DNA from: an uncultured Cellvibrio sp.
GTDB taxonomy: Bacteria; Pseudomonadota; Gammaproteobacteria; Pseudomonadales; Cellvibrionaceae
NCBI GenBank assembly: GCA_946481095.1
Contig: CAMLML010000020.1
Location: 1-62,097, forward strand
Direction of reading: 5' to 3'
DNA length: 62,097 bases
The notes under the pieces are model-generated. The model had not been told where the DNA came from. It made no database searches and was given only the letters and a program-made list of their open reading frames with translations. Below are positions 1 through 11,171 of this stretch, in pieces. Positions within the stretch are counted from its first letter, which is position 1; each line of letters begins with the position of its first letter. Position numbers and translations under genes: made by a program.

Positions 1-64
1 GCCAATAATCGCGAAGGAATTCTTCGATGGGCATTTGGCCGAGGTGGGTGAGGGGAGTGGGCAT
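1..64 (-). CDS. roxA: Ribosomal protein uL16 arginine hydroxylase-like cupin protein (N-terminal fragment)
   Basis: Only the first 21 codons are present; the rest runs off the left edge. The peptide MPTPLTHLGQMPIEEFLRDY matches the start of the YcfD/RoxA family of JmjC/cupin 2-oxoglutarate oxygenases, which open with a leucine-rich stretch followed by an EEFL..YW motif. In that family the enzyme hydroxylates an arginine of ribosomal protein L16. A cupin gene downstream of purB is common in pseudomonad-type genomes, which supports the call. The catalytic domain is outside the window, so the function is inferred from the N-terminus and position only. Confidence 0.55.
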   Translation of the reverse strand, partial: MPTPLTHLGQMPIEEFLRDYW

Positions 65-102
65 GATGGTTCCTATAAAAGTTTCTTGCGAAGTGAATAC
101 TG

Positions 103-221
103 ACTCCTCACTTTGAAAAAGGGAGGCGGGGGGAGGGATTTAAAGTGTTGGAATGTATCTACAACTTTTTTTAATTTGTAGATTTTAAATCCCCCCTAAC
201 CCCCCTTTTTCAAAGGGGGGA
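103..221. repeat. GC-rich palindromic intergenic repeat, family 1, full copy
   Basis: Two long complementary arms, 111-144 and 184-215, surround an AT-rich centre. The arm core is CTTTGAAAAAGGGAGGCGGG followed by a GGGAGGGATTTAAA-type tail. Another full copy lies at 38426-38523 and a left-arm-only copy at 41295-41345. It sits between purB and the roxA-like gene. It could fold as a strong RNA hairpin and act as a terminator or mRNA stabiliser; mobility is suggested by the multiple copies. Confidence 0.75.
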
Positions 222-230
222 ACTAAAAAA

Positions 231-1728
<1,498 letters not shown>

Positions 1729-1747
1729 ATGTTTTTAAATATTCCCG

Positions 1748-2389
1748 TCAGTGGAGGGGCATGCTCCCAAGCATTTCCCTAACGCATTCAGCAATTTTCT
1801 TGCGCTGAAAAATCAATTGCCAACGGTTGCCGCCCAGTTGTCGCCACAACATGGCAGAGCGTACAGCGGCTAATAGCAATGCACGAATTTGGTTGGCTAT
1901 GCGCGGTTGCTGCAAATAATTGTAGTCACCCTTGACCTGAATACGAAAACGAAAAGTACTGAGCGTGTCGCTGTAAATGCCACCGAGGTTGGCTATCACA
2001 TTGTCATGCGTATTGGAAAAATGTTGTGCTTGTTGGTTGGCTTGTTCAATACGGCTGGCGATGACATTAAGCATATCCTTGCGTCCGGATAATTTTTTCT
2101 GTAAATGCAATACGCCCAATCCATAACGAATGATGTCTTGATGTTTGGGTGTATTTTTAATTAATAATTCGTTGAGCAATTCCAGGCCCATACGTAAATT
2201 TGTAACATCGCCGCCATAAATAGCCAAACTGTCGCTTGGATTTAAATCCAAAACCGAATTGATGGATGTCGTAAATGCATCGTTTGCGCTTTGCCCGGTC
2301 TTCGCTATTTGTTCAACCAATGCGACTGCTTGAAATAGTCCGGCAAGCGCCAGTGTCAAATCATAGAAATTTTTCTTCATGACCATCAC
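1748..2389 (-). CDS. hflD: High frequency lysogenization protein HflD homolog
   Basis: HflD is a peripheral membrane protein, known in E. coli as a modulator of lambda CII, whose cellular role is poorly understood. The sequence FYDLTLALAGLFQAVALVEQ and the later ALLLAAVRSAMLWRQLGGNR track E. coli HflD closely in position and length (213 residues). The GTG used here abuts the mnmA stop. Internal ATGs at 2386 and 2380 are alternatives, and 2380 (MKKNFYDLT) fits the family N-terminus best. The mnmA-hflD-purB order is conserved in gammaproteobacteria and supports the assignment. Confidence 0.9.
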   Translation of the reverse strand: MMVMKKNFYDLTLALAGLFQAVALVEQIAKTGQSANDAFTTSINSVLDLNPSDSLAIYGGDVTNLRMGLELLNELLIKNTPKHQDIIRYGLGVLHLQKKLSGRKDMLNVIASRIEQANQQAQHFSNTHDNVIANLGGIYSDTLSTFRFRIQVKGDYNYLQQPRIANQIRALLLAAVRSAMLWRQLGGNRWQLIFQRKKIAECVREMLGSMPLH

Positions 2390-3478
2390 TTAAACATTCG
2401 TTGTTGATTCAATAACAGCACCACCCAAACAAATATCGTCCTGATAAAACACGACAGATTGCCCCGGTGTAACAGCGCGTTGTGCTTGATCAAATAAAAC
2501 TTCCAGTTGGCCGTCTTCCAGTATTTTTACTGCACAATCCTGATCAGGTTGACGATAACGGGTTTTGGCTTTGCAGCGAAATTCTGTTGGTGTTTGTCCG
2601 TTAATCCAATGTGTTTGGCCTGCGATTAATTGATTGGTGTAGAGCAGGGGATGATCACCTTGTACCACAATCAGTACATTTCGTCGTAAATCTTTTTGCG
2701 CCACAAACCAGGGTTCTTCATTTCCACCTTTTACACCGCCAATCCCTAATCCCTGACGCTGCCCGAGTGTGTGATACATCAGGCCCATGTGTTCTCCCAA
2801 TATTTTTCCATCGGGTGTTTGAATTTCACCCGGCTGTGCGGGCAAATATTGTTGCAAGAAATCTTTGAAACGACGTTCACCAATAAAACAAATACCGGTA
2901 CTGTCTTTTTTGTTGTGAGTAATCAGGTCATGTTGTTCGGCAATACGACGAACTTCGGGTTTTTCCAATTCACCCACAGGGAATAAAGATTTGGCGAATT
3001 CTTTTTCGCCGACAGCATGCAAAAAATAGGATTGATCTTTATTTGGGTCCAGTCCCTTTAATAAATAGGTATGACCATCACGATCAGCACGGCGAACATA
3101 ATGTCCCGTCGCAATAAACTCACCGCCCAACACCCGGGCATATTCCATAAACACTTTGAATTTGATTTCGCGGTTGCAGAGTATGTCCGGATTGGGTGTG
3201 CGACCCGCTTTATATTCTTCAAGAAAATGTTCGAATACATTGTCCCAATATTCAGCGGCAAAATTGGCAGTGTGCAGTTTGATACCAATGCGGTCGCAAA
3301 CCATTTGAGCATCGGCCAAATCTGTTTTGGCCGTACAATATTCCGTGCCGTCATCTTCATCCCAGTTCTTCATGAACAATCCCTCAACCTCATATCCCTG
3401 TTGTTTGAGCAGGAGCGCAGAGACTGAAGAATCAACACCGCCGGACATGCCGACTATAACGCGGGTTTTTGCAGACAT
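2390..3478 (-). CDS. mnmA: tRNA-specific 2-thiouridylase MnmA
   Basis: MnmA adenylates and thiolates U34 of the tRNAs for Lys, Glu and Gln, using sulfur relayed through the IscS/Tus system. The N-type PPi-loop SGGVDS is at residues 12-17. The two active-site cysteines appear in LCNREIKF and [12 protein letters not shown], and the NWDEDDG segment typical of the family follows the first strand. Length is 362, normal for MnmA. It is directly followed by hflD with no gap, so the two are probably cotranscribed. Confidence 0.97.
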   Translation of the reverse strand: MSAKTRVIVGMSGGVDSSVSALLLKQQGYEVEGLFMKNWDEDDGTEYCTAKTDLADAQMVCDRIGIKLHTANFAAEYWDNVFEHFLEEYKAGRTPNPDILCNREIKFKVFMEYARVLGGEFIATGHYVRRADRDGHTYLLKGLDPNKDQSYFLHAVGEKEFAKSLFPVGELEKPEVRRIAEQHDLITHNKKDSTGICFIGERRFKDFLQQYLPAQPGEIQTPDGKILGEHMGLMYHTLGQRQGLGIGGVKGGNEEPWFVAQKDLRRNVLIVVQGDHPLLYTNQLIAGQTHWINGQTPTEFRCKAKTRYRQPDQDCAVKILEDGQLEVLFDQAQRAVTPGQSVVFYQDDICLGGAVIESTTNV

Positions 3479-3522
3479 AAGATTTTATTACGAGGAAAAT
3501 CGAGGCGCGCATTCTACCTGCC

Positions 3523-3960
3523 TCATCCCACCACTTCCAAGGGAAAGCGACGCCCGGCACGATAATCTTCGATAATTTGCAGTGTCATCGGACTTCGCAG
3601 TTGGTCTTTCCTTGCAACAATTTCTTCATAAGTTAACCAGACCGTGTCGATTATGCCTGTATCCAATCGACGATTGGCGTCATGACTGATAACTTCGCCA
3701 ATAAATGTAGTGCGAAAGTAGGTAACCTTATTGGAAGGCGCTGTGTAAAGATTAACGCCGACTACACCGGTGAGTTTGATTGTGCATGCAGTTTCTTCAA
3801 GAGCTTCACGTATGGCAGCTTCAGCCAGGGTTTCGTCGGGTTCAAGGTGACCTGCGGGTTGATTGTAGACTTTGCGGCCATCGGCTTCCTCGTAAACCAG
3901 TAAATATCGATTATCGCGTTCAATTAATGTTGCTACTGTTACGTGGGGTGCCCAAGCCAT
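3523..3960 (-). CDS. nudJ: NUDIX hydrolase, NudJ-type
   Basis: A complete Nudix box runs from G37 to about residue 59 (GHLEPDETLAEAAIREALEE), giving the metal-binding REALEE core for cleavage of nucleoside diphosphate-linked substrates. The start MAWAPHVTVATLIERDNRYL and the 145-residue size fit the NudJ/phosphatase family, which in E. coli hydrolyses nucleoside di- and triphosphates and hydroxymethylpyrimidine pyrophosphate. It lies 44 bp upstream of mnmA on the same strand, a conserved neighbourhood. Substrate is inferred from the family only. Confidence 0.85.
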   Translation of the reverse strand: MAWAPHVTVATLIERDNRYLLVYEEADGRKVYNQPAGHLEPDETLAEAAIREALEETACTIKLTGVVGVNLYTAPSNKVTYFRTTFIGEVISHDANRRLDTGIIDTVWLTYEEIVARKDQLRSPMTLQIIEDYRAGRRFPLEVVG

Positions 3961-4191
3961 GAAATAATTCCTCTAAGAAATGTAAAGATTTTAACGGGAT
4001 GTTAATTGCAAAAGTCTCGCTTCGGGAAATAAAAAGATAAAACATTTTCTTTTTCTTGCTTAACTTACGTCTAATGCGCGCGGAAGGGTTTTATTATGCC
4101 TAAAAAGAGTCATTATTTACCTACTGACACTATTTGACTGTTGATTGGATTTAAATTGCACCGTTACCAATTGTGACAAATGTGTATTTTC

Positions 4192-4207
4192 CAGACCAGT
4201 TGGTCTG
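4192..4207. promoter_or_regulatory. Perfect dyad, candidate TetR-type operator of the RND efflux genes
   Basis: CAGACCAGTTGGTCTG has two 7-bp complementary arms with a 2-bp centre, 52 bp upstream of the adaptor start. Palindromes of the form GACCxxxxGGTC are frequent operators of TetR/AcrR regulators of efflux systems. No regulator gene lies next to it, so any regulator would be encoded elsewhere. The function is inference from symmetry and position. Confidence 0.5.
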
Positions 4208-4258
4208 TGCCACAATCCGCAACCTGAAATTTCCAATTTTTTACCAAGGATTTTTATC

Positions 4259-5380
4259 ATGAGTAATACCAAGTCCGTTCTTGTTGCCCTCGGTACTTTA
4301 CTACTAATTATTTTTATCATAGTGGGATTGAAAGCAAGTCAATTGTCTTACATGGGGAAAGCCTTTGCTTCTGCACCTCCAATGACAGAAACCATTAGTA
4401 CTTTTGACGCAGCAGAACAGTCGTGGCCTGAATCCTATTCTGCTGTAGGTACTGTAGAAGCTTCTGAAGGCATACAGGTATCAGCTGAAGTTGCCGGAAA
4501 AGTAAAAGAAATTCGTTTCAAATCTGGCGAACAGGTTAAAAAGGGAAGTGTTTTGTTGATTCAGGAGTCAGGTAATGAACAAGGTCAACTGAGTGCAGCT
4601 GAAGCGCGATTGCGTTTGGCGAAATCCAATTATGAGCGATTGCTGCAGTTGCGCAAAAATAATACGGTATCTCAAAGTGAATTGGATTCGGCAGTGCAAC
4701 AAATGGAGTCTGAACAAGGTGAAGTGGATAATTTAAAAACAACTCTGGAAAAGAAAATTGTTCGCGCTCCTTTTGACGGGCGTCTGGGTATTCGTAAAGT
4801 CGATCTTGGTGAAGATTTACAAGTTGGAAAAGAAATTGTTTCCTTGCAGGCAACCAATAGCGTTCGTGTGAATTTCCCCGTACCACAATTTTGGTTGGTG
4901 AAAATGTCTCGTGGATTACCTATCACCGTAAAATTGGGTGATGGTTCTGAAGAGGTAATTGAAGGGCAGGTGACAGCTGTGGGGGCAGATATCAATCCGG
5001 TTACTCGCAATGCCATAGTTCAATCTTATTTGAGTAACGAAAAAAATCTGTTAATTCCTGGAATGGCAGTTAACGTTACTGTCACTCTTGCAGATCCCAA
5101 ACCTGTATTGGCAGTTCCTTCAACGGCGATTATCTATGCTCCGTTTGGTGACACTGTTTTTGTGATAGAAACCAATGATAAAAACCAGTTGGTTGCACGT
5201 CAGCAATTTATAAGGTTGGGTAGGTCGCGTGGTGATTTTGTTGAGGTGCTTGATGGTATAAAAGCAGGAGAAAAAATCGCCAGCGCAGGTGCGTTCCGTT
5301 TGAATAATGGACAAGCTGTCACTATCAGTGATTTGCCTGTTCCCGAGTACTCAGAAACACCAACACCAGCCGATAATTAA
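4259..5380 (+). CDS. RND efflux periplasmic adaptor (HlyD/MexE-type membrane fusion protein)
   Basis: This protein links an inner-membrane RND pump to an outer-membrane channel. I chose ATG 4259 because AAGGA lies 8 bp upstream and the product then starts with a cytoplasmic MSNTKSV and a single membrane anchor (about residues 7-28). An upstream in-frame extension to 4145 has no membrane-protein character. A biotinyl-lipoyl hairpin follows (GTVEASEGIQVSAEVAGKV and later VRAPFDGRLGIRKVDLGEDL), with a coiled-coil between the half-motifs and a C-terminal beta-barrel (VPSTAIIYAPFGDTVFV). It is 373 residues long and lies 20 bp upstream of its pump gene. The substrate is unknown. Confidence 0.92.
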   Translation: MSNTKSVLVALGTLLLIIFIIVGLKASQLSYMGKAFASAPPMTETISTFDAAEQSWPESYSAVGTVEASEGIQVSAEVAGKVKEIRFKSGEQVKKGSVLLIQESGNEQGQLSAAEARLRLAKSNYERLLQLRKNNTVSQSELDSAVQQMESEQGEVDNLKTTLEKKIVRAPFDGRLGIRKVDLGEDLQVGKEIVSLQATNSVRVNFPVPQFWLVKMSRGLPITVKLGDGSEEVIEGQVTAVGADINPVTRNAIVQSYLSNEKNLLIPGMAVNVTVTLADPKPVLAVPSTAIIYAPFGDTVFVIETNDKNQLVARQQFIRLGRSRGDFVEVLDGIKAGEKIASAGAFRLNNGQAVTISDLPVPEYSETPTPADN

Positions 5381-5400
5381 TTTTAGCGAGCACTAGTCTT

Positions 5401-8400
5401 ATGAAATTTACTGATATTTTCATCAAAAAACCGGTGTTATCACTGGTTGTGAGCTTGCTGATACTGATATTGGGCTTACAAGCAGCCAGCAATTTAACTG
5501 TACGCCAATATCCCCGCAGCGATATCTCTGTTATTACAATTCAAACTGTTTATGTTGGTGCGAATGCTGAGTTAATTAAAGGTTTTGTCACTACACCAAT
5601 TGAGCGTGCAATAGCCTCATCAGGAGGAATTGATTACATTGAGTCGCAGAGTGCGATGGGCATGTCAACGGTTAATGTGCATTTGAAACTCAATTACGAT
5701 CCACTCAAAGCGATGACAGAAATCTCTGCCAAAGTGAATGAGGTTCGCAATGACTTACCTCCGGAAGCCGAAGTTCCTACAATTAAAATTGAAGCAGCGG
5801 ATCAACAATTTGCTGCAGAATATTTAAGCTTCAGTTCGGAAATTCTGGAGCAAAACCAAATCACGGAATTTTTAACACGATCTGTCCAGCCACGTTTAAC
5901 AGCAATTGCGGGTGTGCAAAAAGCTGAAGTCTTGGGTGGCCGCACATTTGCTATGCGCATTTGGTTAAAGCCGGAGCGTATGGCTGCATTGAATGTGACA
6001 CCGGTACAGGTGCGTGCAGCATTACAATCTAACAACGTACAAGCTGCTGTTGGCAGTACACGTGGTTCTTATACGCAAGTTAATCTGAGTGCCAATACTG
6101 ATCTTAAGAGTGTTGAGGAATTTAGAAATCTGATTATTCGAAATTCTGCAGATGGAATTATCCGATTAAGTGATATAGCGGATGTTGTATTGGGCGCAGA
6201 AAATTATGATGCAGTGGTTAACTACTCTGGTGACACGGCTGTATTTATGGGAATTTTTGTTGCACCTAATGCTAACTCTTTAGACGTTATTCGTGCAGTT
6301 AATCAAGAGATGGAAAAAATCAAGGCTGATTTACCCAGCGGATTAAGTGGTCGCGTTGCTTATGATTCAACCAAGTATATCGAATCAGCTATTCACGAGG
6401 TTATAAAAACTCTAAGTGAAACTTTATTGATTATTGTTATCGTGATTTTCCTGTTCCTGGGGTTCAGTCGCGCTGTGATTATTCCAGTGTTGGCTATTCC
6501 TTTATCGCTGATAGGTGCAGTTTTTATTATGCAACTTTGCGGCTTCTCTTTGAATTTATTAACACTCCTTTCAATCGTACTGTGTGTTGGTTTGGTGGTT
6601 GATGATGCGATTGTGATGGTAGAGAACATTGAGCGTCATATTCAGGAAGGTTTATCACCGTTTCGAGCTGCAATTGTATCGGCGCGTGAATTGGTTGGGC
6701 CAATTATGGCGATGACCTTTACGCTGGCATCTGTTTATATTCCGATTGGTTTTGCTGGTGGTTTAACCGGAACTCTGTTTCGTGAGTTTGCTATTACACT
6801 TGCAGGTGCTGTCACTATTTCTGCCATTGTTGCTGTGACATTGTCGCCGATGCTTGGCTCGCGTTTGTTGAAGCCGCATAAGGCATTAAAAGCTCCATTG
6901 GAAGGCCCTTTTGAAAAATTCCGTGATTGGTATTCAGGAAAATTACACAGTGCGTTGAATTATCCAATTGGTATTTATATTTTCTGGGCGGTTATTTCAT
7001 TACTTTGTGTCCCTCTCTACATCATGTCGAGTAAAGAGTTGGCACCTATGGAAGATCAAGGTGTCATCTTCGGTATTGTTGATGGGCAGGCTAACTCAAC
7101 TGTTGATCAATCATCATTTTTTGGTAAACAGGTTAATGAAGTTTTCATGTCAGTTGAAGAAACAGATTTTACCTTTCAGGTAACTTTTCCAACCGGTGGT
7201 TTTTCCGGCATGGTCACCAAGCCCTGGACGGAACGTGATAAATCTGTATTTGAAATTATGCCTGAGGTGCAGCAAAAATTAAGTGCGATTGCCGGTGTAA
7301 AAATTCTGCCAATAACACCACCACCTTTACCGGGTGGAGGGCAATTCCCTGTTGAATTTGTTATTGCATCAACAGCTGATACCAAAGAAATATATTCTTA
7401 CGCTGTCAAAATTGAGCAGGCGATGCGTGAATCCGGAAAGTTTTTCTTTCAACAGTTGGATGTGCGAGTTGATCAGCCTGATTACAAATTAAATATTGAT
7501 CGTGAGAAAGTGGCCGATCTTGGTTTGGATTTACAAACAGTGACCGCCGATGTAGGCACTTTGTTGGGTGGCGGTTATGTCAATCGTTTTAATATGGCTG
7601 GACAAAGTTACAAAGTGATTCCGCAAGTTAAACGCAGTGCCCGGCTGACTCCGGATGATCTTGCCAATTTATATGTGACGGGTCCTGATGGTGGTTTGAT
7701 TCGTCTTGATCAGGTTGCCACTATGACGCATTCAACAGAGCCTCGAAGTATTAATCGCATGCAACAATTGAATTCAGTAAAAATTTCTGGCGCTGCAGGA
7801 ATTCCTACAGGAGAGGCTTTGGCGTTTCTGGAAGAGGAAGCGCGTAAGATTTTGCCAAAAAATTATTCTATTGATTACACCGGTGAGTCACGTCAATTGG
7901 TTCGTGAAGGCAATACCTTTTTACCTGTGTTTGGTTTGGCAGTGGTGATGATCTTTTTGGTGTTGGCAGCTCAATACAACAGCTTCCGTGATCCGGTTGT
8001 GATTCTTTTGGGATCTGTGCCCCTGGCATTATTTGGCGCGCTGACTTTTACCTTTTTGAAAATGTGGGCGCCACTTCCCTATTTTACGGATACATTTACG
8101 ACCACGCTGAATATTTATTCCAACGTGGGTATGGTGACTCTGGTTGGGTTAATTGCACGTAATGGTATTCTGGTGGTGGAATTTGCCAATCGATTGCAGG
8201 AAGAAGGCAAAGCAAAAATTGATGCAATACGTGAAGCATCCATCATTCGTTTGCGCCCGGTAATGATGACCAGTCTTGCTACTATTGCAGGGCACGCTCC
8301 TTTAATTTTTGTGTCCGGTGCCGGTGCTGAAGCGCGTAACTCTATTGGTATTGTGTTGGTATTGGGTATGACAATCGGAACTTTCTTTACTCTGTTTGTG

Positions 8401-8502
8401 TTACCTGCGCTTTACATGCTGATTGCAAAAGATCATCAAAAACACAATGAGTTTGATCAGGAAATGCGTGAATTAAATCAAACAGAAGCTCAAACATCAT
8501 GA
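5401..8502 (+). CDS. RND multidrug efflux pump, inner-membrane HAE1-type permease
   Basis: The 1033-residue size and the N-terminus MKFTDIFIKKPVLSLVVSLL are typical of AcrB/MexB/MexF-type pumps: 12 membrane helices with two large periplasmic loops. The TM4 motif VGLVVDDAIVMVENIERH holds the two aspartates of the proton relay. The helix GPIMAMTFTLASVYIPIGF and the repeat-related C-terminal half (LVGLIARNGILVVEFAN) complete the fold. It exports small molecules with proton antiport, together with the adaptor just upstream. No outer-membrane gene follows; the distant tolC at 30942 could supply the channel. Its stop overlaps the next gene's ATG by 4 bp. Confidence 0.95.
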   Translation: MKFTDIFIKKPVLSLVVSLLILILGLQAASNLTVRQYPRSDISVITIQTVYVGANAELIKGFVTTPIERAIASSGGIDYIESQSAMGMSTVNVHLKLNYDPLKAMTEISAKVNEVRNDLPPEAEVPTIKIEAADQQFAAEYLSFSSEILEQNQITEFLTRSVQPRLTAIAGVQKAEVLGGRTFAMRIWLKPERMAALNVTPVQVRAALQSNNVQAAVGSTRGSYTQVNLSANTDLKSVEEFRNLIIRNSADGIIRLSDIADVVLGAENYDAVVNYSGDTAVFMGIFVAPNANSLDVIRAVNQEMEKIKADLPSGLSGRVAYDSTKYIESAIHEVIKTLSETLLIIVIVIFLFLGFSRAVIIPVLAIPLSLIGAVFIMQLCGFSLNLLTLLSIVLCVGLVVDDAIVMVENIERHIQEGLSPFRAAIVSARELVGPIMAMTFTLASVYIPIGFAGGLTGTLFREFAITLAGAVTISAIVAVTLSPMLGSRLLKPHKALKAPLEGPFEKFRDWYSGKLHSALNYPIGIYIFWAVISLLCVPLYIMSSKELAPMEDQGVIFGIVDGQANSTVDQSSFFGKQVNEVFMSVEETDFTFQVTFPTGGFSGMVTKPWTERDKSVFEIMPEVQQKLSAIAGVKILPITPPPLPGGGQFPVEFVIASTADTKEIYSYAVKIEQAMRESGKFFFQQLDVRVDQPDYKLNIDREKVADLGLDLQTVTADVGTLLGGGYVNRFNMAGQSYKVIPQVKRSARLTPDDLANLYVTGPDGGLIRLDQVATMTHSTEPRSINRMQQLNSVKISGAAGIPTGEALAFLEEEARKILPKNYSIDYTGESRQLVREGNTFLPVFGLAVVMIFLVLAAQYNSFRDPVVILLGSVPLALFGALTFTFLKMWAPLPYFTDTFTTTLNIYSNVGMVTLVGLIARNGILVVEFANRLQEEGKAKIDAIREASIIRLRPVMMTSLATIAGHAPLIFVSGAGAEARNSIGIVLVLGMTIGTFFTLFVLPALYMLIAKDHQKHNEFDQEMRELNQTEAQTS

Positions 8503-9335
8503 TGAATAATTCTGACAACAAAATTTTCGGTGTGAAGAAAATTATTGCTGTTGCATCTGGAAAAGGTGGTGTAGGCAAGTCAACAACCAGCGTTAATTTG
8601 GCGCTGGCGTTGGCTGCAGAAGGCAAGCGTGTCGGTATTCTCGATGCTGATATCTATGGCCCCAGCCAACCGCAAATGCTCGGTGTTGGATTGCGTCGTC
8701 CGGAAGTTGTGTTAATTGATGGCCAGCAAAAAATGAAACCGATTGAAGCTCATGGTATTCAATCTATTTCAATGGGCTATCTGATCACAGAACAAACGCC
8801 AGTGATGTGGCGTGGCCCTATGGCAACAGGCGCACTCTTGCAGCTAATCCAGCAAACTGCCTGGAACCAGCTGGATATTTTGATTATTGATATGCCACCG
8901 GGAACAGGCGATATCCAAATTACGCTTGCACAAAAAATTCCGGTGACAGGTGCGGTGATAGTCACAACGCCGCAGGACATTGCGTTGTTGGATGCGAAAA
9001 AAGCAATTGAAATGTTTCGCAAAGTGAATGTGCCCGTTCTGGGCATTATTGAAAATATGTCAACGCATGTGTGTTCTGTTTGTGGGCATGAAGAGCATAT
9101 TTTCGGTGCGGGTGGTGGCCACAGTATTGCCTGTGACTACCAAACCCAATTGTTAGGTGCATTGCCTCTGGATATTCGTATTCGCGAAGATGTCGATTCA
9201 GGCAGACCCAGTTTGGTCACTGATCCTGAATCTTCCATATCAAAATCCTATCGTGAGATTGCGAAAAATATACTTCGGCAACTGGAACAAAATCAGGGAA
9301 ACGTTTTTCCGGAAATTGAAATTACCGAAGATTAA
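8499..9335 (+). CDS. apbC: Mrp/ApbC-type P-loop ATPase, iron-sulfur cluster carrier
   Basis: Deviant Walker A GKGGVGKST at residues 21-29, the MinD/Mrp motif DADIYGPSQPQMLG and the CxxC pair C192/C195 (VCSVCG) identify the Mrp/NBP35 family. Members bind a bridging Fe-S cluster at that CxxC and pass it to apoproteins. The protein is 278 residues and lacks the N-terminal MIP18 domain present in longer Mrp proteins. Its start overlaps the RND pump stop by 4 bp (ATGA), so it is probably translated in coupling with the pump. That pairing is unusual for a general Fe-S factor. Confidence 0.9.
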   Translation: MMNNSDNKIFGVKKIIAVASGKGGVGKSTTSVNLALALAAEGKRVGILDADIYGPSQPQMLGVGLRRPEVVLIDGQQKMKPIEAHGIQSISMGYLITEQTPVMWRGPMATGALLQLIQQTAWNQLDILIIDMPPGTGDIQITLAQKIPVTGAVIVTTPQDIALLDAKKAIEMFRKVNVPVLGIIENMSTHVCSVCGHEEHIFGAGGGHSIACDYQTQLLGALPLDIRIREDVDSGRPSLVTDPESSISKSYREIAKNILRQLEQNQGNVFPEIEITED

Positions 9336-9346
9336 GTCAAACCGAA

Positions 9347-10183
9347 TCAAAGCAGGAATGACATGGCCGCTTCCATGTCTTCTGACAGATCTTCTGATTC
9401 CGCTACTTGCATATCGGGATCGAGTCCCAATCGCTCAAATGCAGTGACCTGGCTGTAATCAATTTTGCCCATGGTGGTTTCTGTTCCTATATATCCCTGC
9501 AACATAGCCACTGTGACCAGATCAGAGTAATCCGCTTTAGGAACCTTCCTGCCAAAATCCAGATGCTGTGTCGGGACATGAGCCAGTTCCGCAGGGAAGT
9601 TCCAGGTTTTTAAAATCAGATCGCCTATCGGAGCGTGGATGTTTTCTATCACCAGGTCCAGAGTAAAACTGTCCCTGAGCAGTGCAGGGTGGTCTTCTGC
9701 ATAAGTCAGTATGGGTAATACCCCAATCTTGTGAACCAATCCAGCCAGGGTTGCCTGATCAGGCCTGAGCTTGGTGTAGTGTTTGCACAATACGTGGCAA
9801 ATGGCTGCCACTTCACTGGAACGACTCCAGACATCCCGCATACGGGAATCAATCAGGTCAGATGTCGCCTGGAACATTTGTTCCATAGCCAGTCCCGTTG
9901 CAATGTTGCATGTATAGGAAATACCCAAACGCATTAACGCAGTGCGCAAATCCTCAATGGTGCGACTGGCTCGCAAAAGAGGACTATTGGCGACACGAAT
10001 AATGCGTGCACTCAGTGCCGCATCATTACCAATAACATGACTTAATTTATCAATACTGGCATTGGGATCATCCGCTGCTTCCCTTACTTTCAATGCGACT
10101 TCGGGCAATGTGGGTAATATCAGACGATCTGTTTTGATTGCTGTAAATATATCGTCACGTACTTTTTCAATAATAGGATTCAT
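9347..10183 (-). CDS. HDOD domain signalling protein
   Basis: Residues about 20-215 form an HDOD domain: LPTLPEVALKVREAADDPNA, then LSHVIGNDAALSARIIRVAN and SRTIEDLRTALMRLGI are hallmarks. HDOD is related to HD phosphohydrolases but usually lacks the metal-binding HD pair. It appears in bacterial signalling and stress proteins as a scaffold. There is no attached GGDEF, EAL or receiver domain in its 278 residues. It converges with the Mrp gene 11 bp away and lies downstream of ygfZ on the same strand. The precise role is unknown. Confidence 0.88.
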   Translation of the reverse strand: MNPIIEKVRDDIFTAIKTDRLILPTLPEVALKVREAADDPNASIDKLSHVIGNDAALSARIIRVANSPLLRASRTIEDLRTALMRLGISYTCNIATGLAMEQMFQATSDLIDSRMRDVWSRSSEVAAICHVLCKHYTKLRPDQATLAGLVHKIGVLPILTYAEDHPALLRDSFTLDLVIENIHAPIGDLILKTWNFPAELAHVPTQHLDFGRKVPKADYSDLVTVAMLQGYIGTETTMGKIDYSQVTAFERLGLDPDMQVAESEDLSEDMEAAMSFLL

Positions 10184-10201
10184 GTCACTACCCTGATCAG
10201 G

Positions 10202-11086
10202 TTATTCGCCTTGTGTTACAGGTATAGCATAAGGAAGAGAAAGCAACTGCATTTTTTCATTATTTGTATCGAATAGTACGGATAATTTCTCATCATCCTG
10301 AATGCTTGCAAGACACTCAATTTGATTGGAATTTATACGTGCGACAGTGACCAGTTCGCCGATTTTTTGAGCGGAATTTGCGGATAAAACTGCTGTGCCC
10401 GGTAAAGGTAATTCCGTTGCGTTCAATAAAAATCGATGCACATGGCGTTTATGTTTTCCTTTGTAATGCATACGTGCAACGATTTCCTGTCCGGTATAAC
10501 AGCCTTTGCGAAAACTCACAGCTTCTATCAAGGTGTAATTGATTTCTTCGGGTGTAAATAATTCACGTGTTTCCGGATAAACATGGGCTATCCCTTGTTG
10601 GATATCCAGATGTTTCCATTCTTCGTTGTCAGCTTCCAGCAAATCCCCGGGCAGTCGATTTAGATCGGGTGTACCGCCAATTTCCCAATAATTTCCGGAG
10701 CGTTGGCGTATAAAACCATTATCATCCTGGTGAATAATTTGCTGATCCAGAGGTAATTCTGTAGCACTGGATTTAAGCAACTTCAAGGGAAACAGATTTG
10801 AGATATCGTTAATTTTAACTTTGGAAAATACACTGTACTTCTGCAGATCTTTTATTGCCTGTTGTACTTGTGCAGCGGGGACAATCAACCAAAGGCAATT
10901 ATCCGTTCTTTGGAACAAATAAAAACTGAATAGTATTCGCCCTTTGGGGTTGCAATGTGCTCCGTATAACCCTTGATGACGAGTTGCCAGGGTTACATCG
11001 CAGGTGACTTGTCCTTGTAAAAATTTGATTGCATCAGGTCCTTCGATTTGCAGTAATCCATAACATGATTGGGGTGATTGCAACAT
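10202..11086 (-). CDS. ygfZ: tRNA-modifying/Fe-S protein YgfZ (folate-binding)
   Basis: The diagnostic motif KGCYTGQE is at residues 194-201 with the conserved Cys196. YgfZ/IBA57-type proteins use tetrahydrofolate and assist Fe-S enzymes such as MiaB. The 294-residue length and the N-terminal GCVT-like segment (IKFLQGQVTCDV) fit. It is 18 bp upstream of the HDOD gene. The sdhE-ygfX pair 1.5 kb away is the usual neighbour of ygfZ in gammaproteobacteria, here separated by a GGDEF gene. Confidence 0.93.
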   Translation of the reverse strand: MLQSPQSCYGLLQIEGPDAIKFLQGQVTCDVTLATRHQGLYGAHCNPKGRILFSFYLFQRTDNCLWLIVPAAQVQQAIKDLQKYSVFSKVKINDISNLFPLKLLKSSATELPLDQQIIHQDDNGFIRQRSGNYWEIGGTPDLNRLPGDLLEADNEEWKHLDIQQGIAHVYPETRELFTPEEINYTLIEAVSFRKGCYTGQEIVARMHYKGKHKRHVHRFLLNATELPLPGTAVLSANSAQKIGELVTVARINSNQIECLASIQDDEKLSVLFDTNNEKMQLLSLPYAIPVTQGE

Positions 11087-11171
11087 AAAGCCTCACAGAG
11101 TCATAAACCGTCAGTCTGTCATTTTACGAAAATTACAGAATTTATAAATTGGTCTAGTCTTAATAGATTGA

